From Myxococcota bacterium (lineage in GTDB: Bacteria > Myxococcota_A > UBA9160 > UBA6930): DNA of 54,766 nucleotides. The notes beneath the pieces are model-generated. The model saw only the letters and a list, made by a program, of their open reading frames with translations. It was not told the DNA's origin and did not search any database. A program made the translations under genes and the position numbers. The number at the start of each line of letters is the position of its first letter. Position 1 is the first letter of the stretch. The stretch lies in assembly GCA_028277885.1 (NCBI GenBank), contig JANQFK010000052.1:1-54766 (forward strand), given 5' to 3'. Shown piece by piece: positions 9,452-17,455 of the stretch.

Positions 9452-10510
9452 TTGCGCGCCCTGCGGCGGCTGGGAACCGCCATCGCGCTGCTCCTCGCGG
9501 GCGTGGTGGCGGCCCTCGGGCTCGTGCTCTCCTGGGCCCACGTCGCCATCCGCGGCGTCGAGCCCGAGCTGCCGAGCCTCGAGGCGATCCTCGCCGCCGG
9601 GGCCGCGCTGCCCCCGGAGCGGCTGCCGGTGCGCGTCTCGGCGGTGAACACCGCGCGCCAGCCCATGCCGCGGGAGGCGGTCCTCGACCCGCACCTCGAT
9701 CCCGAGCCCGGCACCCCCTACGTGCTGGCGATCCCCGCCTTCGTGCTGGAGTGGGCCGACGGCCGCGGGCTGCTGGTGGACGCCGGCATGGAGCGCGACG
9801 CCGCCCTCGACTTCGGCCGCCTCACCGAGCGCTTCGGAGGCGCGGGCCCCATGCAGGCGGGGACGCCCCTCGCGGAGGTGCTGGCCCCGGCCCTCGGCCG
9901 GCCCTGGTCCCTGGTGCTCACCCACCTGCACATCGACCACACCCAGGGGCTCGCCGCACTGTGCGCGGCGCGGCCGGCCGGCGCGCCGCCCGTGCGCCTG
10001 CTCGAGACCCGCGAGCAGGCCACGCGCAGCAACTACACCACCCGGGCGGCGCGCCAGCAGGTCGCCGAGGCGGAGCCGGGCTGCCTGGCCCGGGAGACCC
10101 TCGATCCCGCCCCGCTGGCGCCGCTGCCCGGGCTCCCCGGCGCATTCGTGATCCGTGCCGCGGGCCACACGCCCGGCAGCCAGGTGCTGGTCGCCTTCGT
10201 GCGCCAGGCGGGGCGGACCCGGCCCTGGCTCTTCAGCGGGGACGTGGTGAACCACGTGGCCGGCATCCGCCACGACGTCCCCAAGCCGGCCTCCTACCGC
10301 TGGCTCGTGACCCCCGAGGCGGACGGCCGCCTGGGCCGGCTACGCCGGCTGCTGCGGGCCGCCGAAGAGGAGGGGGCCGTGCTGGTGGTCTCCCACGACG
10401 ATGCACACCTCGCGCGCCTGGATCTGCCGGGCTGGCGGGGGGATGCGGCCTTCGCCGCGGATTCGCCCGCCGAACCCGCCGGCGTCTTCGCCGGGGAGGG
10501 CTTCCGTTGA
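9452..10510 (+). CDS. membrane-anchored metallo-beta-lactamase-fold hydrolase
   Basis: A 352-residue protein with an N-terminal hydrophobic anchor or uncleaved signal (residues 9-30) and an MBL fold. The zinc motif is THLHIDHTQG near residue 155. A second His sits in AAGHTPGS and an Asp in FSGDVVNH. It starts with TTG at 9452, 16 bases after the ahcY stop. The next gene begins within 15 bases of its stop, so it may be cotranscribed with both. The substrate is unknown. Confidence 0.8.
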   Translation: MRALRRLGTAIALLLAGVVAALGLVLSWAHVAIRGVEPELPSLEAILAAGAALPPERLPVRVSAVNTARQPMPREAVLDPHLDPEPGTPYVLAIPAFVLEWADGRGLLVDAGMERDAALDFGRLTERFGGAGPMQAGTPLAEVLAPALGRPWSLVLTHLHIDHTQGLAALCAARPAGAPPVRLLETREQATRSNYTTRAARQQVAEAEPGCLARETLDPAPLAPLPGLPGAFVIRAAGHTPGSQVLVAFVRQAGRTRPWLFSGDVVNHVAGIRHDVPKPASYRWLVTPEADGRLGRLRRLLRAAEEEGAVLVVSHDDAHLARLDLPGWRGDAAFAADSPAEPAGVFAGEGFR

Positions 10511-10524
10511 TATCCTCCGGCCGC

Positions 10525-12507
10525 ATGATGTCGCGTCGGCTCCGAATCGCCCTCGTCTGCGCCGCCCTGCTGCCCTTTGGCCCCACTCCCAGCCCGGCCT
10601 CGTCGGCGCTCACCTGCCGCGACGTGCCCGAGCTCTTCTCCGCCTTCCTGCGCAAGCACGTCAGCAACCGGCATCTCTCCGAGGAGATCCGCGAGCGGGT
10701 GGGCGAGATCTACGTCCGCCAGATCGACCCCCAGCGCAGCCTGCTCCTCGAAGCCGACGCCGAGCGCGTCCGCAGCCAGGTGGCCCGGGCCTTCCCGGCG
10801 CTGCGCGGCAAGAACTGCGAGGTGATGGCCGAGCTCCACGGCGAGATGCTGGGCCGGCACCGCAAGGCCGAGGCCGCCGTGCGCGAGATCGTGGGCGACG
10901 GCTACGAGCTCGACGAGAGCGCCAGCCTGGTGCTCGACGCCGAGGACCGCGGCCACCCGCAGACCGTCGAGGAGCAGCGCGTGCTGCTGCGCAACCTGGT
11001 GCACTTCCAGGTCTCGAACTACCTGGCCTCGGACCACGACCTCGCCGACGCCCGCCGGCGCGTGGCGGAGCGCTACGCCCGGGCGCGCCGGCGCTGGGCC
11101 GAGCAGGACCGGGAGACCCAGTACTCGGTCTTCCTCGACGCCTTCGCCCGGGCCCTCGACCCCCACTCCGGCTACCTCTCCGCCGACGCCCTCGAGGACT
11201 TCCAGATCGGCATGCAGCTCTCCCTCGAGGGGATCGGCGTCGCCCTCTCGGAGCGGGACGGCTACGCCGTGGTGGAGCAGATCATCCCCGGCGGCGCCGC
11301 CGACCGGCTCGACGTGCTGCGTCCCAAGGACAAGATCATCGCCGTCGCCAGCGACGACGACTCGGAGCCGGTGGACGTGATCGACATGGCGCTACGCGAG
11401 GTCGTGCGGCTGATCCGCGGCAAGAAGGGCAGCCGGGTGCGGCTCACGGTGCTGCGCCAGGAGGACAAGGCCGAGCGCTTCGAGGTGGCCATCGTCCGGG
11501 ACAAGATCTCCCTCGAGGAGCAGGCGGCGAAGCTGCGCTTCAGCGAGCAGGAGGTCGAGGGGCGCAAGATGAAGCTCGCCGTCCTCGACCTGCCCTCCTT
11601 CTACGGCGACCGCGACCCGAGCAAGCGCCAGTGCTCGAAGGACGTCGCGGAGATCCTGCGCCAGGTGAAGGAGGAGAAGGCGGACGGCCTGCTGGTGGAC
11701 CTCTCGCGCAACGGCGGCGGCCTGCTCGACGACGCCGTGCGCATCTCGGGCTTCTTCATCCGCGAAGGCGGCGTGGTGGCGATCCGCGACTCCGCGGCCC
11801 GCACCCGGGTGCTGCCCGATCCCGACGACGGCACCCTCTACTCGGGCCCGATGGTGGTGCTCACCTCCCGGGTGAGCGCGTCGGCGTCGGAGATCCTGGC
11901 CGGCGCCCTCAAGGACTACCGCCGCGCGGTGATCGTGGGCGGCGACCACACCTTCGGCAAGGGCACGGTCCAGAGCGTGATCCCGCTGCGCCCGGGCCTC
12001 GGCGCCATGCGGGTCACGACGGCGCTCTTCTTCCGCCCCGGCGGCGCCTCCACCCAGAACGTCGGGGTGGACGCCGACGTGGTGCTGCCGTCGCTCTTCG
12101 ACGTCGAGGACTTCGGCGAGAAGACCCAGCCCTACTCGCTCCCCACCCAGACCATCGAGGCCTTCCGCGGGCGGCTCTCCAACCACCCGGAGGGCAGCCA
12201 GCGCTGGAAGCCGATCACGCCCAGCCTGGTGGAGCAGCTCGCCCGGCGCTCCCGGGAGCGGGTCGCCGACGACGAGCGCTTCGACGCCATCCGCGAGCGC
12301 ATCGCCGAGCGCGCCGAGGACGACGGCGTGATCCAGCTCGCCGACATCCTGCGCGAGCGGGAGGCCAACGGCGAGGAGAGCCCCGAGGAGACCGAGGCCT
12401 CGCCGGACGCTCCCGACTCCGACGAGACCGCGGCCAACGAGGAGGACTCGCCCCAGCTCGAGGAGGCGCTCCGCATCCTGGCCGACCTCGTCGTCCTGGA
12501 GTCGTGA
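10525..12507 (+). CDS. prc: C-terminal processing (tail-specific) protease, S41A family
   Basis: A 660-residue periplasmic protease of the Prc/Tsp type. It has a signal peptide (to about residue 27), an N-terminal helical domain (30-220), and a PDZ domain near 225-330. The S41 catalytic core follows: SASASE with Ser near residue 455, and FGKG with Lys near 479. A charged, Asp/Glu-rich C-terminal tail comes last. Such enzymes degrade or trim periplasmic proteins from their C-termini. Two adjacent ATG codons (10525 and 10528) are possible starts. Confidence 0.92.
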   Translation: MMSRRLRIALVCAALLPFGPTPSPASSALTCRDVPELFSAFLRKHVSNRHLSEEIRERVGEIYVRQIDPQRSLLLEADAERVRSQVARAFPALRGKNCEVMAELHGEMLGRHRKAEAAVREIVGDGYELDESASLVLDAEDRGHPQTVEEQRVLLRNLVHFQVSNYLASDHDLADARRRVAERYARARRRWAEQDRETQYSVFLDAFARALDPHSGYLSADALEDFQIGMQLSLEGIGVALSERDGYAVVEQIIPGGAADRLDVLRPKDKIIAVASDDDSEPVDVIDMALREVVRLIRGKKGSRVRLTVLRQEDKAERFEVAIVRDKISLEEQAAKLRFSEQEVEGRKMKLAVLDLPSFYGDRDPSKRQCSKDVAEILRQVKEEKADGLLVDLSRNGGGLLDDAVRISGFFIREGGVVAIRDSAARTRVLPDPDDGTLYSGPMVVLTSRVSASASEILAGALKDYRRAVIVGGDHTFGKGTVQSVIPLRPGLGAMRVTTALFFRPGGASTQNVGVDADVVLPSLFDVEDFGEKTQPYSLPTQTIEAFRGRLSNHPEGSQRWKPITPSLVEQLARRSRERVADDERFDAIRERIAERAEDDGVIQLADILREREANGEESPEETEASPDAPDSDETAANEEDSPQLEEALRILADLVVLES

Positions 12508-12782
12508 GCCCCCAGCCGCGGCGCCGCCCCTGGATCCCCCTGCTCGTGGTCGCGGCCGGTGCCGGCGTGCTCTACGCCGCCACCGTGGCCCAGGGCCGGG
12601 TCGAGTGCGAGGCCTGCATGGTGTACGCCGGGCAGCGCACCTGCAGCCTCGTGGCGGCGGCGACGCGCCCCGAGGCCGAGCGCCGGGCCATCACCCACGC
12701 CTGCTCGATCCTGTCCCAGGGCGTCACCGCGGGCCTCGAGTGCCAGCGCGTGCCGCCCGAGTCGATGCGCTGCCGCGAGTAG
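12504..12782 (+). CDS. small single-pass membrane protein with conserved-looking cysteines
   Basis: A 92-residue protein whose GTG start overlaps the prc stop as GTGA, so it is probably translationally coupled to the protease. Residues 8-28 form one transmembrane segment. The exported part holds six cysteines (in VECEACMVY, RTCSL, HACSI, LECQR and MRCRE), suggesting disulphides or metal binding in the periplasm. I do not recognise the family. Position suggests a protease partner or substrate, which is inference. Confidence 0.65.
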   Translation: MSPQPRRRPWIPLLVVAAGAGVLYAATVAQGRVECEACMVYAGQRTCSLVAAATRPEAERRAITHACSILSQGVTAGLECQRVPPESMRCRE

Positions 12783-12870
12783 GGCCCGAGCACGGGGCAC
12801 CCTCGGGGCCGTCCGCTATGCTGCGAGGTCGGCGGCGCGCCCCCGCCGGCCCCACCCCCGAGAGAGAGAC

Positions 12871-13794
12871 ATGAACCTCGACGACGCCACCCGTCAGCGC
12901 ATCGAATCGATCATCGCCTCGGACCGGACCGTGCTCTTCATGAAGGGCACCCGCGAGCAGCCCCAGTGCGGCTTCTCCGCCACCGTGGTGGGGATCCTCG
13001 ACCGGCTGCTGCCGTCCTACACCACCGTGAACGTGCTGGCCGACTCCGCGCTGCGGGAGGGCATCAAGACCTTCTCCTCCTGGCCCACCATCCCCCAGCT
13101 CTACGTGGGCGGGGAGTTCCTGGGCGGCTGCGACATCATCCAGGAGAGCTTCTCGAGCGGGGAGCTCCAGCGCAGCCTGGGCGTCGAGTCCGGCGCCGAC
13201 GGCGCGCCGGGCATCACCATCACCGACGCCGCCGCCGAGGCGCTGCGGGGCCTGGAGGCCCAGGCAGCGGGCCGCGACCTGCACCTCCAGATCGACGCCC
13301 GCTTCACGAGCGGCCTGTTCTTCGGCCCCTCGGAGGAGGGCGACCTGCGGGTCGAGTCCAACGGGGTGACGCTGTGCCTCGACCCGATCTCCGCCGCCCG
13401 CGCCGACGGCCTGGTGCTCGACGCCGAGACCACGCCCGAGGGCCCGGCTTTCCGCATCGACAACCCGAACGCGCCCCAGGTGCGGCAGATGAGCGTCAAG
13501 GAGCTCGCGGCCAAGATCGAGAGCGGCGAGGCGATCGAGCTGTTCGACGTGCGCACGCCCGAGGAGCGCGCCACGGCGCTGATCGAGGGCTCGCGCTTCC
13601 ACGACGAGGACGCCGCCCGGCGCATCGCCGAGCTGCCGCGGGACGCCCTGCTGGTGTTCCACTGCCACCACGGCGGGCGCAGCCAGAAGGCGGCGGAGCA
13701 CTACGCGGCCCTGGGCTTCCGCAACGTGTGGAACGTCACGGGCGGCATCGACGCCTGGTCCCTCGAGATCGACCCCGCGGTTCCGCGCTACTGA
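12871..13794 (+). CDS. monothiol glutaredoxin / HesB-IscA-like / rhodanese fusion protein
   Basis: A 307-residue three-domain protein. Residues 1-105 are a Grx4/GrxD-type monothiol glutaredoxin with the CGFS active site (QPQCGFSAT, near residue 31) and the WPTIPQLY and GG-D glutathione-binding segments. Residues 110-200 resemble the HesB/IscA A-type carrier fold (GITITDAAAEAL at the start, FRIDNPNAP at the end) but lack all three cluster cysteines, so this domain is probably structural. Residues 205-307 are a rhodanese domain with the sulphur-carrying Cys in FHCHHGGRS. The bolA gene follows after 13 bases, which supports a role in iron-sulfur cluster traffic. The start is the ATG after the Ala/Pro-rich intergenic region. 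Confidence 0.9.
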   Translation: MNLDDATRQRIESIIASDRTVLFMKGTREQPQCGFSATVVGILDRLLPSYTTVNVLADSALREGIKTFSSWPTIPQLYVGGEFLGGCDIIQESFSSGELQRSLGVESGADGAPGITITDAAAEALRGLEAQAAGRDLHLQIDARFTSGLFFGPSEEGDLRVESNGVTLCLDPISAARADGLVLDAETTPEGPAFRIDNPNAPQVRQMSVKELAAKIESGEAIELFDVRTPEERATALIEGSRFHDEDAARRIAELPRDALLVFHCHHGGRSQKAAEHYAALGFRNVWNVTGGIDAWSLEIDPAVPRY

Positions 13795-13807
13795 CGGAGG
13801 CCCCGCC

Positions 13808-14080
13808 ATGCCGCTCCAGATCCTGAGCGAGCCGCCGCCCGAGCCCGAGGAGATGATCGGGAAGCTCGAGGCCGCCATCGCCGAGGCGCTGCCCGGCGCC
13901 ACGGTGGAGGTACGCGCCGGAGGCGCCGGCCACTTCGAGATCGAGGTGGTCTCCGAGGCCTTCGAGGGCAAGAGCCGCGTGCAGCAGCAGCAGCTCGTCT
14001 ACGGCGCCATCGCGAAGTACATGAGCGGTGACGGCGCGCCGGTCCACGCCGTCGACCGCATGGTGACCCGCACCCCCTGA
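13808..14080 (+). CDS. BolA family iron-sulfur cluster partner protein
   Basis: A 90-residue BolA-like protein with the expected core: GGAGHFEIEVVSEAFEGKS (His and surrounding residues) followed by QQQLVYGAI. BolA proteins bind [2Fe-2S] clusters together with monothiol glutaredoxins. Here the glutaredoxin fusion lies directly upstream in the same operon, so the partnership is well supported by context. A GGAGG ribosome binding site precedes the ATG. Confidence 0.88.
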   Translation: MPLQILSEPPPEPEEMIGKLEAAIAEALPGATVEVRAGGAGHFEIEVVSEAFEGKSRVQQQQLVYGAIAKYMSGDGAPVHAVDRMVTRTP

Positions 14081-14091
14081 GCAGGGCGTCG

Positions 14092-15261
14092 ATGCGCAGC
14101 GACCTGAATCGCGGCGTCTCCCCGGCCCGCCCCGGCGAGTTCCGGCCCCTGCCCCTGGGCGCCCACTCGGTCTGGCCGCCGGTGGTGCTCGCCCCCATGG
14201 CGGGCGTCACCAACGCGCCCTTCCGCAGCCTGTGCCGCCGCTACGGCGCCGGGCTCTACGTGAGCGAGATGATCACCGCCCGCGCGCTGGTCGAGGGCGA
14301 CCGCAAGACCCACAAGCTCGCCGAGTTCGCGCCGGACGAGAAGCCGCGCAGCCTCCAGCTCTACGGCGTCGACCCCCACTACGTGGGCGAGGCCGTGGCG
14401 CGCCTGGTCGGCGAGGAGCGCGTGGACCACCTCGACCTGAACTTCGGCTGCCCGGTGCGCAAGGTGACGCGCAAGGGCGGCGGCGCCGCCATCCCGCTGA
14501 AGCCGCGGCTGCTGCGCGCCATCGTGCGCTCCGCCGTCGCCCACGCGGGCGACGTGCCCGTGACGATCAAGTTCCGCATGGGCGTCGACGAGCACCTGCT
14601 GACCTTCCTCGAGTCGGGCCGCATCGCGGCCGGCGAGGGCTGCGCCTGGGTGGCGCTCCACGCCCGCACCGCGGCCCAGCTCTACGACGGCCAGGCCCGC
14701 TGGGAGGCGGTCGCGGAGCTGAAGCGCGCCGTGGGCGACCTGCCGGTGCTCGGCAACGGCGACATCTGGGAGCCCTGGGACGCGCTGCGCATGCAGCGCG
14801 AGACCGGCTGCGACGGCGTGGTGGTGGGGCGCGGCTGCCTGGGCCGCCCCTGGCTGTTCCGCGAGCTCGCCGACGTGTACGCCGGGCGCGAGCCCGAGGA
14901 GCCGCCGCGCCTGGGCGAGATCGCCGAGCTGATGCTCGAGCACGCCGAGCTGCTGGCGCGCTGGTTCGGCGAGGGCCCGGGCCTGCGCGGCTTCCGCAAG
15001 CACGCCACCTGGTACACCAAGGGCTTCCGCAACAGCGCCCAGCTGCGCCAGCGCCTCACCGCGGTGCGGGACCGCGATGAGCTCGCCGTGGTGCTGGCCA
15101 CCCTCGACCCCGACGAGCCCTTCCCGCCCTCGGCCCTGCGCGTGCCGCGCGGCAAGAGCGGCGGGCGCCAGCGCGTGGTGCTGCCCGAGGGCTACCTCGA
15201 CGATCTCGACGACGCGACGCCGCCCTCGGCCGAGGCCGAGGACCCCGCCTCCGGGGGCTGA
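14092..15261 (+). CDS. dusB: tRNA-dihydrouridine synthase, DusB-like
   Basis: A 389-residue flavoenzyme that reduces uridines in the tRNA D-loop. APMAGVTNAPFR opens the TIM barrel. The catalytic Cys lies in LNFGCPVRKVTRKGGGAA near residue 120. The FMN phosphate site is in VVVGRGCLGRPWLF, near 245. The C-terminal helical tRNA-binding part ends in an extra Asp/Pro-rich tail of about 40 residues. It follows bolA by 11 bases and probably shares its transcript. Confidence 0.93.
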   Translation: MRSDLNRGVSPARPGEFRPLPLGAHSVWPPVVLAPMAGVTNAPFRSLCRRYGAGLYVSEMITARALVEGDRKTHKLAEFAPDEKPRSLQLYGVDPHYVGEAVARLVGEERVDHLDLNFGCPVRKVTRKGGGAAIPLKPRLLRAIVRSAVAHAGDVPVTIKFRMGVDEHLLTFLESGRIAAGEGCAWVALHARTAAQLYDGQARWEAVAELKRAVGDLPVLGNGDIWEPWDALRMQRETGCDGVVVGRGCLGRPWLFRELADVYAGREPEEPPRLGEIAELMLEHAELLARWFGEGPGLRGFRKHATWYTKGFRNSAQLRQRLTAVRDRDELAVVLATLDPDEPFPPSALRVPRGKSGGRQRVVLPEGYLDDLDDATPPSAEAEDPASGG

Positions 15262-15275
15262 GCGCCGTCGCTCAG
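15258..15275. terminator. shared hairpin between convergent dusB and the SagB-like gene
   Basis: CTGAGCG and CGCTCAG form a 7-bp perfect stem around a CCGT loop. The stem contains the stop codons of both convergent genes. It is symmetrical and could act on either strand, but there is no T-run. Confidence 0.45.
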
Positions 15276-15982
15276 GAAGCCGGGATGCCGACGGGCATCA
15301 GCAGCAGCGGCGCCACCTCCTCGGGAAGGCCCAGCTCGCCGTGGAGTCGACCGTCGCGGAAGGCTCCGACCGCGACGGTCCCCAGCCCGAGGGCGACGGC
15401 CTGGAGGTAGACGTTCTGGGCGGCGTGTCCCACCTCCATGTGGACGTAGCGCGGCGCACGCTTCCCGTACTTCCGGGCGCTGCGGGCGTGGACGGCGCCG
15501 ATCACCAGGACGGCCGGCGCCCGCGCGACCCAATCCTGCTTGAGCGCGCTCCCCGCGAGGGCCTGGCGCAGGTCGCCGCGCGAGTGGGCGACCAGCTCGT
15601 GGCCCCGTGGCTCGTAGCGGTACACGCCGGCGGGCAGACCGGCGACGGACCCCGCCACGACGTAGAGCTCGAGTGGATACAGTGCGCCGGCGGAGGGCGC
15701 GGTGCGGCGGCCGCGGGAGCCGGTGATTCCCTGGGCCGCCCACAGGAGCTGGGAGAGCGCAGCGACCGGAAGCGCGTCGCCGGCGAACTCGCGCACCGAG
15801 CGGCGTCGCGCGAGGGCGTCCTCGACGGCGAGCCCCCGCTCGCCGCCCTCGCGGCTCGGCTCGGGCAGGGCCCGGGTCTCGGCATGCCTCGCCCGGCCCG
15901 GGGCGGAATGGCCCCCGCGGCCGTGCGCAGTCGCCGCGAGGAGCAGCAGCAGGAATGCGGCGATCGGGCGGGAAGGCGTCAC
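15272..15982 (-). CDS. exported SagB-type nitroreductase-family protein
   Basis: A 236-residue protein with a signal peptide (residues 5-20) and a nitroreductase fold of the SagB type: RRSVREF near residue 55, then APSAGALYPLELYV and YVHMEVGHAAQNVYLQA, where FMN-binding and dimer residues lie. SagB enzymes dehydrogenate thiazoline/oxazoline rings in peptide natural products. There is no precursor or cyclodehydratase here, and the signal peptide is unlike that role, so this is probably a stand-alone oxidoreductase. The GTG start is supported by GGAGAA eight bases upstream. It is divergent from the ornithine operon. Confidence 0.75.
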   Translation of the reverse strand: MTPSRPIAAFLLLLLAATAHGRGGHSAPGRARHAETRALPEPSREGGERGLAVEDALARRRSVREFAGDALPVAALSQLLWAAQGITGSRGRRTAPSAGALYPLELYVVAGSVAGLPAGVYRYEPRGHELVAHSRGDLRQALAGSALKQDWVARAPAVLVIGAVHARSARKYGKRAPRYVHMEVGHAAQNVYLQAVALGLGTVAVGAFRDGRLHGELGLPEEVAPLLLMPVGIPAS

Positions 15983-16008
15983 GACCGTTCTCCGTGACCG
16001 TTCTACGT
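15983..16008. repeat. tandem 13-bp direct repeat in the sagB-like / ord divergent region
   Basis: GACCGTTCTCCGT at 15983-15995 is followed directly by GACCGTTCTACGT at 15996-16008, with one mismatch. It abuts the GTG of the SagB-like gene (one copy includes its ribosome binding site) and lies 85 bases before ord. This is the expected place for an operator controlling one or both genes. Confidence 0.6.
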
Positions 16009-16092
16009 GGGGGCCAGCGTAGCGCTCCCGTCCGGGCCGCGGACCCGGCGCCGGGGCTCGTGTACGTTCCCGCCGCGGAGGAGCTGAGGGGC

Positions 16093-17142
16093 ATGGGGGA
16101 TCCGCGCGGCGCGTCGGCCGGACCCACCGGCATCGTGGTGCTCGGCACGGGCCAGATGGGCTGCGCCATCGCGCGCCTCGTGGTCGAGCGGCCCGGTCTG
16201 GAGCTGGTGGGCGCCTGGGCGCGGCGTCCGGAGCGGGCCGGTCTCGAGCTGGGCGAGGCCGTCGGGCTCGGCCGTCCACTGGGCCTGGCCGTGGAGAGCG
16301 ACCTGCCCGGGCTCCTCGAGCGTGCGCGGCCCCGGGTCGCCATCCAGACGACGTGCTCCCGCGTCGCCGAAGCGGAGCCCGAGATCACCCGGTGCCTCGA
16401 GCGCGGCATCCACGTGGTCTCCATCGCGGAGGAGATGGCCTGGCCCGAGGCCACCTCCCCGGAGGCGGCCGACCGGCTGGACCGCCTCGCCCGGGCCCAC
16501 GGCGCGGCGCTGCTGGGGACCGGCGTGAACCCGGGCTTCGTCCTCGACCTGCTGGTGGTGACGTTGAGCGGCGCCTGCGCGCGAGTGGACTCCATCACGG
16601 CCACCCGCGTGAACGATCTCTCGCCCTACGGCCCGACGGTGCTGCGCAGCCAGGGTGTCGGACTCACGCCCGAGGGGTTCGAGGCCGGGCTCGAGAGCGG
16701 CGAGGTCGTCGGCCACCTGGGGTTCCGCCAGTCGATCGCGATGATCGCCGCCGCCCTCGGCTGGGAGATCGAGCGCATCGAGGAGAGCCGCGAGCCCATC
16801 GTCGCCGCCGAGCCCCGCGAGACGCCCTTCGTCCGCGTCGAGCCCGGCCGGGTGGCGGGCTGCCTGCACTCCGCCTTCGCGTGGCGGGACGGGCGGCGCG
16901 CCATTTCGCTGATCCATCCCCAGCAGGTGTGCCCCGAGGCCGCGGGTGTGGCGACCCGCGACACCCTCGAGATCGCCGGAGACCCCCCGCTGCGCCTCAC
17001 CAGCCACCCGGAGATCCCCGGTGGACGGGCGACCGTCGCCCTCGCGGTGAACGCGGTGCCCCGGGTGCTCGCGGCCGCGCCGGGCCTGCGGCATGGGACG
17101 GAGCTGCCGCCTCCCGCGGCTATGCTGGGCCCTCGTGGCTGA
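16093..17142 (+). CDS. ord: 2,4-diaminopentanoate dehydrogenase
   Basis: A 349-residue NAD(P)-dependent dehydrogenase with a DapB-like Rossmann domain (IVVLGTGQMGCAIARLV near residue 14). In the oxidative ornithine pathway it deaminates (2R,4S)-2,4-diaminopentanoate to 2-amino-4-oxopentanoate, releasing ammonia and NAD(P)H. The assignment is made strong by the next five genes, which are the other enzymes of that pathway in order. The ATG start has GAGGAG and GAGGGG upstream. It is the first gene of the operon; ortA overlaps its end by 8 bases. Confidence 0.88.
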   Translation: MGDPRGASAGPTGIVVLGTGQMGCAIARLVVERPGLELVGAWARRPERAGLELGEAVGLGRPLGLAVESDLPGLLERARPRVAIQTTCSRVAEAEPEITRCLERGIHVVSIAEEMAWPEATSPEAADRLDRLARAHGAALLGTGVNPGFVLDLLVVTLSGACARVDSITATRVNDLSPYGPTVLRSQGVGLTPEGFEAGLESGEVVGHLGFRQSIAMIAAALGWEIERIEESREPIVAAEPRETPFVRVEPGRVAGCLHSAFAWRDGRRAISLIHPQQVCPEAAGVATRDTLEIAGDPPLRLTSHPEIPGGRATVALAVNAVPRVLAAAPGLRHGTELPPPAAMLGPRG

Positions 17143-17455
17143 GCGGGTCGCCGAGGGAACCTGGGTCGAGCTCCAGCGGATCGTCCTCGAGCCGGAGGAG
17201 CGCGCCGCCGACCTCCCGGAGGAGACGCGGCGCGTCCCCCTGGAGATGCGCGTGAAGGGCTTCCTGGTCCGGTCGGCGGCGGTCGGCGAGGAGGCCGAGA
17301 TCCTGACGCCGGCGGGCCGGCGACTCCAGGGAACGCTCGACGCGGTGAACCCGGCCTACACCCACGGCTTCGGACCTCCCGTGCCGGAGCTGGCGGGGAT
17401 CGGTGGAGAGCTGCGCGCCCGGCTGCGCGCCTCCCGGGAGAGCGGCGAGGCATGA
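17135..17455 (+). CDS. ortA: 2-amino-4-oxopentanoate thiolase, alpha subunit
   Basis: A 106-residue small subunit of the PLP- and CoA-dependent thiolase that cleaves 2-amino-4-oxopentanoate. Recognisable OrtA features are GTWVELQRIVLEPEERA at the start, MRVKGFL in the middle, and NPAYTHGFGPPVPEL near the end. The GTG start overlaps the ord stop, and its own stop overlaps the ortB start as ATGA, indicating tight coupling. Confidence 0.88.
   Translation: MAERVAEGTWVELQRIVLEPEERAADLPEETRRVPLEMRVKGFLVRSAAVGEEAEILTPAGRRLQGTLDAVNPAYTHGFGPPVPELAGIGGELRARLRASRESGEA

Noticed and set aside
15272..15982. SagB-like gene as evidence of a thiazole/oxazole peptide biosynthesis cluster
   Set aside because: No cyclodehydratase, precursor peptide or transporter of that type is nearby, and the protein carries a signal peptide.
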